A DNA stretch of 64,000 nt, from positions 62,001 through 126,000 of the forward strand of contig JAHDWJ010000011.1 in NCBI GenBank assembly GCA_023384415.1, read 5' to 3'. The translations under genes were made by a program, and so were the position numbers. The stretch comes from Anaerolineae bacterium. Lineage in GTDB: Bacteria > Chloroflexota > Anaerolineae > Promineifilales > Promineifilaceae. Position 1 is the first letter of the stretch, and each line of letters opens with the position of its first letter. Positions 58,859 through 64,000 of this stretch are shown piece by piece. The notes under the pieces are model-generated. The model was not told where the DNA came from. It saw only the letters and a program-made list of their open reading frames with translations, and searched no databases.

Positions 58859-60178
58859 ATGGCTCGTTTTCTGGTGCGGAGTGTTATCTCAACCATTGTT
58901 ACCATGCTGCTGGTCTCGATTGCCTTGTTTGGTTTGATTGAAGTGGGGAGTGGTGACATCACGGTCAAAATATTGGGCATTGAATCTACTGCCGAACAGC
59001 GGGCGTCTTATCGAGCGCAGTTAGGGTTGGATCAATCAGCTGCCTTGCGTTACATTGGCTGGTTGGTTGGGAATGATTGGCTGGTTCGCGGCCGCGTTGG
59101 ACACAAACTTGTCACCGTCAAAAACCCTCAAACCGGCGAAGATCAATGGTGGGCCGATGTAGACGGCCAGCTAACCCGCTGGCGAATGCGGAGTGGGGAA
59201 CTGTATGCGCTGCTGCGCCAGGAAAATGGCAGCTCTGTTGAGGTATTAGCCAATGATGGCTGGCAACTTGACCCGGAAACAGGTACGGAATTTTTTTGGG
59301 GTGTCAATGACAACAACAGTGCCGTGAAATGGGTACGCGGGGCCGGGGAAAGGGTGTGGGTACGAACCTCCGCCGGTTTTCGCCAGCAAGGAGATGGCCC
59401 ACAACAATATATCCCTCTACGCAAAGGGATTTTGCGCGGTGATCCGGGACTGGCCTTACAAACCGGCCGGCCAGTCGCCGTGACTCTTATCCCCCGTATC
59501 CGTAATACCGCTGTTTTAGCTGGGGTCGCCTTTATCGTAGTCATGCCCCTGGCTCTGGTCCTAGGTATTTTGGCCGGGGTTAATGAGGGGAAGCCGCTGG
59601 ACCGCGTTATTTCCGTAGGGGGATTGGCAGCGACAGCAACGCCGGAGTTTGTCACCGGTATTTTTTTGATTTTGGTATTGGGTATCTGGCTTAAAGAGAT
59701 TTGGCCTGGTTCGCCGTTTAAGGCAGTGGCTCTGTTTACCAGCCCTGATGCCATTTTCCGCGACCCCACTCTCCTGCTTTTGCCTGTTTTGACTCTGACA
59801 GCGGTGGAGTTGGGGTATGTGGCTCGTATGACCCGCGCCAGTATGGTTGAGGTGATGGATTCGGCTTATATCCGCACGGCCATTATTAAAGGGATGCCTT
59901 ACCGCCGGGTGGTGCTGCGCCATGCCATTCGCAATGCCCTGATGGCCCCGATTACCATTATCATGCTTCATGTGAACTGGTTAGTGGGCGGTGTGGTGGT
60001 GGTGGAGGTGATTTTTGGCTATCCGGGCCTGGGCAAATACATCTATGACTCAGCGATTTTTGGGGATTTTAATGCCATTGAAGCGGCCGCGATGGTTACA
60101 GTTTTTATCGCCGTTGTCACCCGATTAATCGGGGACCTGGCTTACACCCTGTTGAATCCCCGCTTGCGTTATACCTGA
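58859..60178 (+). CDS. ABC importer permease (DppB type) with large extracytoplasmic insertion
   Basis: A 439-residue permease. The first helix (about 5-27) and C-terminal five-helix core (about 215-435) match DppB-type permeases, including the EAA loop region YIRTAIIKGMPYRRVVLRHAIRNA and GVVVVEVIFGYPGLGKYIYD. Between them, residues about 75-190 hold an extra domain of roughly 115 residues (GHKLVTVKNPQTGEDQWW, LYALLRQENGSSVEVL, RVWVRTSAGFRQQ) not normally present, predicted to lie outside the membrane. The start has an AGGA site. It is paired with the DppC-type permease 17 bp downstream. Confidence 0.9.
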   Translation: MARFLVRSVISTIVTMLLVSIALFGLIEVGSGDITVKILGIESTAEQRASYRAQLGLDQSAALRYIGWLVGNDWLVRGRVGHKLVTVKNPQTGEDQWWADVDGQLTRWRMRSGELYALLRQENGSSVEVLANDGWQLDPETGTEFFWGVNDNNSAVKWVRGAGERVWVRTSAGFRQQGDGPQQYIPLRKGILRGDPGLALQTGRPVAVTLIPRIRNTAVLAGVAFIVVMPLALVLGILAGVNEGKPLDRVISVGGLAATATPEFVTGIFLILVLGIWLKEIWPGSPFKAVALFTSPDAIFRDPTLLLLPVLTLTAVELGYVARMTRASMVEVMDSAYIRTAIIKGMPYRRVVLRHAIRNALMAPITIIMLHVNWLVGGVVVVEVIFGYPGLGKYIYDSAIFGDFNAIEAAAMVTVFIAVVTRLIGDLAYTLLNPRLRYT

Positions 60179-60195
60179 CGGTGAGGAAAACAGTT

Positions 60196-61131
60196 ATGGC
60201 TGCGGCAACTTCATCTCCCCGAACCGAACAACTCTCCCGCCTACAGCGATGGGGCAAAACTGTACGTATCATTTTCGAGTCACGAGTGGCGACGGTTGGC
60301 CTTATGATGGTACTGTTTTGGTTTCTTCTGGGGTTTATTTCTCTTGTGTGGACGCCCTACCGCCCTAATTTCAGTGATTTTGAGCAAAACTTACGCCCTA
60401 ACAGCACCAACTGGCTGGGCACAGACCATTTAGGCCGGGATATATTGTCCCGTCTCATGGCGGGCACCCAGGTTATTCTCCTTAAAACCCGCCTGCCAGG
60501 AGATTTCCCCATCCTTGGGGGGAAGGCAATTCCCGGGGGGGTGGCGTTGTGGGGGGTGTTCGGTTCCTTAACTCTGGGCTCTGTCCTGGGTCTTAATGCG
60601 GGCTATCGGAGTGGCTGGTGGGATCAAATCATCATGCAGCTTTTAGATGCCCTCATTGCCTTCCCCCAGATTGTTTTATATCTGGTGGTGATTGCTGCGC
60701 TGGGGCAGGGTGATCTGGTCGTTATTTTGGCAATTACGGTGACCGGCGCACCTGGGGTGGCCCGATTGGTTCGCAGCCTGACTCTGGACATTAAAACCCG
60801 TGATTATATTCGTGCCGCTGAAACCCGAGGGGAGAGTGTCTGGTTTATCATGTTTCGGGAAATATTGCCCAACATTCGTGGGCCGCTGCTGGTAGATTCA
60901 ATGTTACGGGTGGGATACGCTATTTTTGCTATTGGTACGCTTGGGTTTTTAGGGATTGGCCTGCCCCCCCCTGACCCGGATTGGGGGAATATGGTCAATG
61001 ATGCCCGTCGCAATATCTTCTTTAATCAATGGGCGGTTATTCCCCCATCGCTGGCGATTGCTACCCTGGTTATTGGCTTAAACTTATTTGCTGATGGGCT
61101 GCGGGAAGAGATAAATCGGTATCAGAAGTAG
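60196..61131 (+). CDS. ABC importer permease (DppC type)
   Basis: A 311-residue permease with the DppC N-terminal domain (WTPYRPNFSDFEQNLRPNST, then the conserved NWLGTDHLGRDILSRL) and five to six helices. The EAA loop reads TRDYIRAAETRGESVWFIMFREILPNIRGPL. A segment KTRLPGDFPILGGKAIPGG (about 100-120) is an unusual loop before the second helix. The ATG at 60196 with a GAGGA site is preferred over a GTG at 60181. It lies directly between the DppB-type permease and the fused ATPase gene. Confidence 0.93.
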   Translation: MAAATSSPRTEQLSRLQRWGKTVRIIFESRVATVGLMMVLFWFLLGFISLVWTPYRPNFSDFEQNLRPNSTNWLGTDHLGRDILSRLMAGTQVILLKTRLPGDFPILGGKAIPGGVALWGVFGSLTLGSVLGLNAGYRSGWWDQIIMQLLDALIAFPQIVLYLVVIAALGQGDLVVILAITVTGAPGVARLVRSLTLDIKTRDYIRAAETRGESVWFIMFREILPNIRGPLLVDSMLRVGYAIFAIGTLGFLGIGLPPPDPDWGNMVNDARRNIFFNQWAVIPPSLAIATLVIGLNLFADGLREEINRYQK

Positions 61132-61140
61132 GAGTGAAGG

Positions 61141-63237
61141 ATGAAGAGTGAGGAAAGTGTAGGGCCGCCGGTGTTGAAGGTAGAGAACCTGGCGGTGGCC
61201 TATAAAGTACGTGGGGGCGAGGTGGAAGCGGTGCAGGATGTCTCTTTTGAGATTCACCGGGGACAATCCTTGGGCATTGTGGGCGAATCAGGCTGTGGTA
61301 AAAGTACAGTTGCCTGGTCTATTGTCAACTTTTTGGGGGCCAATGGATATGTCAAGCGGGGCAGTATTAAGTTCCAGGGGCAGGAGTTGGTAGGCAAAAC
61401 GGGGGAAGCCTTGCGTCGCCTGCGGGGGGATCAAATTGCCATGGTATACCAGGATCCAATGCAGGCCCTCAACCCATCTATGCGTTTGGGGGATCAACTG
61501 CGTGAGGTGTTGACGGTGCATCGTGGACTGTCTAAAAAGGAAGCGGAGAGGCGGTGCATTGAAATGTTGGAGCGGGTATATATGCCGGATGCGGCCGCTG
61601 TCATGAAGCGGTACCCCCACCAAATTTCCGGGGGACAACAGCAGCGGGTGGTCATTGCCATGGCCCTGCTCAACAACCCGGCCCTGGTGATTATGGATGA
61701 GCCAACGACGGCCCTGGATGTGACCGTAGAAGCGGCTGTGTTGGATTTGGTCGCTGAACTGCGCCGAGATTTTGATACAGCGATCATGTTTATTTCTCAC
61801 AACCTGGGGGTGGTGGCACGGGTGTGTAACCATGTGGGGGTGATGTATGCCGGGGAGATGGTGGAAAGAGCCAGGGTGGGAGATTTGTATGCCAACCCGC
61901 AGCATCCCTATACGCAGGGGTTGATGCGCTGTGTGCCGAAGTTAGGTTCGGACAAGGTGAGTAGTATTTTGTACCCGATTCGCGGCCGCGTTCCTCCACC
62001 AGATAACCGCCCCGCCGGCTGTATCTATGGCCCTCGCTGTGATTATGCTCAGGATCGTTGCCAACACGAGCACCCGGCCCTACGCCCCATCTCAGGAGTG
62101 GGGAACTGGGCCCGCTGTCACTTTGCTGAGGAAATTGACGCGGCCGCGTGGACACCCCCTGAAGAGATCCCCATTCCTACCATAGACCAACCCCAGAGCG
62201 ACAACCAGCCAATCATGCAGATCAACGAGCTAAGCAAATATTACGAAGTCAGAGGTGACTCCTTGCGTGATGTTTTTGGCCTTAGCCAACCCCGCTACGT
62301 CAAAGCGGTTGAGCGGGTTTCTTTCACCGTGCCCAAAGGAAAAACATTGGGCATCGTTGGCGAATCTGGTTGCGGCAAAAGCACCCTCATCAAGACAATC
62401 ATCGGTTTAGAAGACAGCAGCAGCGGTGAAGCCCAATTTATGGGGTTTGACATCACCGGGGCCATCCAACAGCGCGATACCCAACTGATCCGCGAACTGC
62501 AAATGGTGTTCCAAAACCCTGACTCCACCATGAACCCGTCTTACACCGTTGGGCAGCAAATTGGCCGGCCGATGGAGCGATTCAACACGGTACCCAAAAA
62601 CCAGATACGCAGCGAAGTCATTAAATTGCTGGAAGCGATGCGCCTGGGGTCAAATTATTATGATCGCTTGCCTCGCCAGTTGAGCGGCGGCGAAAAACAG
62701 CGAGTTGGTATTGCTCGTGCCCTGGCCAGCCAGCCAGATTTGGTTTTATGTGATGAACCGGTGAGTGCATTAGATGTTTCCGTCCAGGCGGCTATTCTAA
62801 ACCTACTCCTTGAGGTACAACAGCAATTTGGCACCACCTTGATCTTTATCGCCCATGATCTCAGCGTTGTCCGCTTCTTTTCTGATTATGTAGCCGTCAT
62901 GTACCTGGGGCAGATGATGGAAATTGGCCCGGCTGAGGCGATTTACGCCCCACCATATCACCCCTACACTGAAGCGTTGCTCTCAGCCGTGCCCATCCCA
63001 GATCCCAAAGCACGACAAAAGCGGATTCGCCTGGAGGGAGCTGTTCCCAGCGCCATGAACCCCCCAACCGGCTGTCGGTTTAACACCCGCTGCCCTCGTC
63101 GCCACTTGCTGCCTGACCCAGACATCTGCCTGACCGAGCCACCCTGGCGAGACGTTGGCCCGGACCATCAGATTTTTTGCCACCACACAGTAGAAACATT
63201 GAGCAGCTTTGATCCAGTTATTGCGGAAACGGTATAG
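61141..63237 (+). CDS. Fused dual ATPase of peptide-type ABC importer (DppD-DppF fusion)
   Basis: A 698-residue protein with two complete ATPase domains. The first (about 10-330) has Walker A GESGCGKST, signature ISGGQQQRVVIAMALL, Walker B ALVIMDEPTTALD and a C-terminal oligopeptide-type Cys motif (GCIYGPRCDYAQDRC). The second (about 355-690) has Walker A GESGCGKST, signature LSGGEKQRVGIARAL, Walker B LVLCDEPVSALD and its own Cys motif (GCRFNTRCPRRH). In most bacteria these are separate genes. The fusion is complete in both halves, so both sites should be active. An AGGAGTG site precedes the ATG. Confidence 0.96.
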   Translation: MKSEESVGPPVLKVENLAVAYKVRGGEVEAVQDVSFEIHRGQSLGIVGESGCGKSTVAWSIVNFLGANGYVKRGSIKFQGQELVGKTGEALRRLRGDQIAMVYQDPMQALNPSMRLGDQLREVLTVHRGLSKKEAERRCIEMLERVYMPDAAAVMKRYPHQISGGQQQRVVIAMALLNNPALVIMDEPTTALDVTVEAAVLDLVAELRRDFDTAIMFISHNLGVVARVCNHVGVMYAGEMVERARVGDLYANPQHPYTQGLMRCVPKLGSDKVSSILYPIRGRVPPPDNRPAGCIYGPRCDYAQDRCQHEHPALRPISGVGNWARCHFAEEIDAAAWTPPEEIPIPTIDQPQSDNQPIMQINELSKYYEVRGDSLRDVFGLSQPRYVKAVERVSFTVPKGKTLGIVGESGCGKSTLIKTIIGLEDSSSGEAQFMGFDITGAIQQRDTQLIRELQMVFQNPDSTMNPSYTVGQQIGRPMERFNTVPKNQIRSEVIKLLEAMRLGSNYYDRLPRQLSGGEKQRVGIARALASQPDLVLCDEPVSALDVSVQAAILNLLLEVQQQFGTTLIFIAHDLSVVRFFSDYVAVMYLGQMMEIGPAEAIYAPPYHPYTEALLSAVPIPDPKARQKRIRLEGAVPSAMNPPTGCRFNTRCPRRHLLPDPDICLTEPPWRDVGPDHQIFCHHTVETLSSFDPVIAETV

Positions 63238-63243
63238 AAAATT

Positions 63244-63376
63244 AGCCACGAATTTCACGAATTGGCACGAATAAGAGGGGAATGAGTGATCCACAGGTGA
63301 CAGAGATGGTCGCAGACGTTTAACTCATAGGTGAAAATCTGTGACATCTGTAACTAAATCTCTAAGAATTCGTGGC
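63244..63376. repeat. Nested palindromic repeat after importer operon
   Basis: Outer arms GCCACGAATT and AATTCGTGGC enclose a diverged relative of the CACAGATGACACAGATT element (63285-63364). It separates the importer operon from the CBS gene and could serve as a terminator. Confidence 0.65.
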
Positions 63377-63394
63377 AAAACCAGGGATAGAACT

Positions 63395-64000
63395 ATGTTT
63401 GTCAAAGATTACATGACCCGTCACCCCATCATGGTTGCCCCAGAGATGCGGGCGACTGAAGCCCAAAAAATTATGTCGGAAAATAAAATCCGCCATTTGC
63501 CGGTGGTGGGCGAAGGTAAACGGTTGGTAGGGTTGGTGACCCGCCAGCGGTTAGCCTTGAAACCAGATGCAATGGCCAGTTTGAATGTGTGGGAAATTAC
63601 CCGGTTTTTAGCGAATATGTCGGTGCGCCAGGTGATGTTGGCTGCTAAACAGGTGCATACTATCGGCCCGGATAACACGGTTGAGCGAGCCGCTCGCCTC
63701 ATGGCGGAGCAAAAGGTGAGCTGCCTGCCAGTGTTAGATGGGGACGGTGTGGTGGTTGGCATTTTAAGTGAGGTAGATCTGCTCCGGGCTATTCAGGATA
63801 TGTTGGGTATGACGGCTGAGGGAGTGCGGGTAACAATGCAGATGCCAGATGAGAAGGGGCAGTTTGCCCGTCTGGCCACGACATTGGCTGAACATGGGTG
63901 GGGGATTATGGGAATTGGGAGTTACCCGGCCCCTCGCCGGGCGGGGTATTATCAGATTGTGGTCAAGATTCCCCAGGTAACGGTGGAGCAGGTGCGGGAA
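63395..64000 (+). CDS. CBS-pair protein with C-terminal ACT-like region, 3'-truncated by window edge
   Basis: A frame open to the window end (202 codons, no stop). Two CBS motifs are visible: YMTRHPIMVAPEMRATEAQKIM...IRHLPVV (about 6-55) and VRQVMLAAKQVHTIGPDNTVERAARLMAEQKVSCLPVLD (about 78-125), ending GILSEVDLLRAI. The following segment (about 140-202, VTMQMPDEKGQFARLATTLAEHG) resembles an ACT domain, as in AcuB-like proteins. CBS pairs bind adenine nucleotides and would report energy state. The missing C-terminus prevents a full call. Confidence 0.88.
   Translation, partial: MFVKDYMTRHPIMVAPEMRATEAQKIMSENKIRHLPVVGEGKRLVGLVTRQRLALKPDAMASLNVWEITRFLANMSVRQVMLAAKQVHTIGPDNTVERAARLMAEQKVSCLPVLDGDGVVVGILSEVDLLRAIQDMLGMTAEGVRVTMQMPDEKGQFARLATTLAEHGWGIMGIGSYPAPRRAGYYQIVVKIPQVTVEQVRE

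Larger units (their letters stand above)
805..62147. repeat. Dispersed highly iterated palindrome GCGGCCGC (HIP1-like), about 118 copies
   Basis: Reading the whole window by eye gives about 118 copies of the octamer GCGGCCGC, many embedded in the decamer CGCGGCCGCG. Examples start at 805, 1411, 2405, 5487, 5493, 10457, 14351, 23312, 33139, 43412, 43431, 45735, 45768, 53179 and 62140. Chance expectation for such an octamer at this GC is about three. Nearly all lie inside genes, where they read as Ala-Ala-Ala, Gly-Arg or Arg-Pro. Density is highest at 41-48.7 kb (about 30 copies, one per 250 bp). Copies are absent from 14.9-17.7, 25.6-28.0, 29.7-31.7, 39.1-41.1 and 56.8-59.0 kb. The count is by hand and may be off by a few. 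Confidence 0.9.

Overview
The window is about 64 kb of gene-dense bacterial chromosome of moderately high GC. The likely source is a member of Chloroflexota (Anaerolineae-type, possibly filamentous and at least facultatively aerobic). The basis is a YukD-type ubiquitin-like/E2/JAB/RING locus, CHAT-FGE proteins, secreted proteins with Pro/Thr 'TPTP' linkers, a 2-oxoglutarate dehydrogenase and an oxygen-using sarcosine oxidase, with no outer-membrane genes seen. The phylum call is an inference from gene content.

Layout. (1) 1-6.3 kb: 3' part of thyA, a single-domain response regulator, a secreted phosphodiester-glycosidase-like protein, then a housekeeping operon yqeY-pgpH-ybeY-dgkA behind a clear sigma70-type promoter. 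(2) 6.4-9.1 kb: an RmlC-like epimerase and a secreted subtilisin. (3) 9.3-13.3 kb, minus strand: a ubiquitin-like conjugation locus in transcription order Ubl, E2, membrane-spanning JAB peptidase, soluble JAB peptidase, RING-type protein, with no E1. (4) 13.9-18.6 kb, plus strand, divergent from the Ubl gene: a CHAT protease fused to an FGE-sulfatase/C-type-lectin domain whose C-terminus looks like the variable region of a diversity-generating retroelement, a 246-bp tandem repeat, a second CHAT protein that has lost its catalytic cysteine and carries a Death-like adaptor domain, and a small unknown gene. Regions 3 and 4 are the most unusual part of the window and may form one regulated signalling or conflict system. 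(5) 18.7-33.2 kb: divergent ATP-grasp protein, AI-2E family permease, micro-protein, rhomboid protease, sucAB, a LamG-like surface protein, a zinc-ribbon/beta-propeller protein, GH4 glycosidase, mannose-6-phosphate isomerase, rpsT. (6) 33.3-42 kb: OmpR-type regulator with a degenerate receiver, heterodimeric ABC exporter, RarD-like permease, lipoprotein hydrolase, threonine-dehydrogenase-like SDR. (7) 42.4-44.8 kb: a polytopic membrane protein fused to a subtilisin. (8) 45-63 kb: a one-carbon/methylamine block with soxBDAG (split by an antisense MazEF-type toxin-antitoxin pair), DUF1638, a DinB-like protein, a MetV-like protein, MetF, a methyl-THF methyltransferase, a PucR regulator and a five-component oligopeptide/opine-type ABC importer. 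A CBS-domain protein runs off the end.

Two window-wide patterns stand out. The octamer palindrome GCGGCCGC occurs about 118 times by hand count, roughly 40 times chance expectation, like the HIP1 palindrome of cyanobacteria. Intergenic spaces are filled with degenerate short tandem repeats and long imperfect palindromes of several families, some of which have entered coding sequence (soxA, and the ends of several genes).
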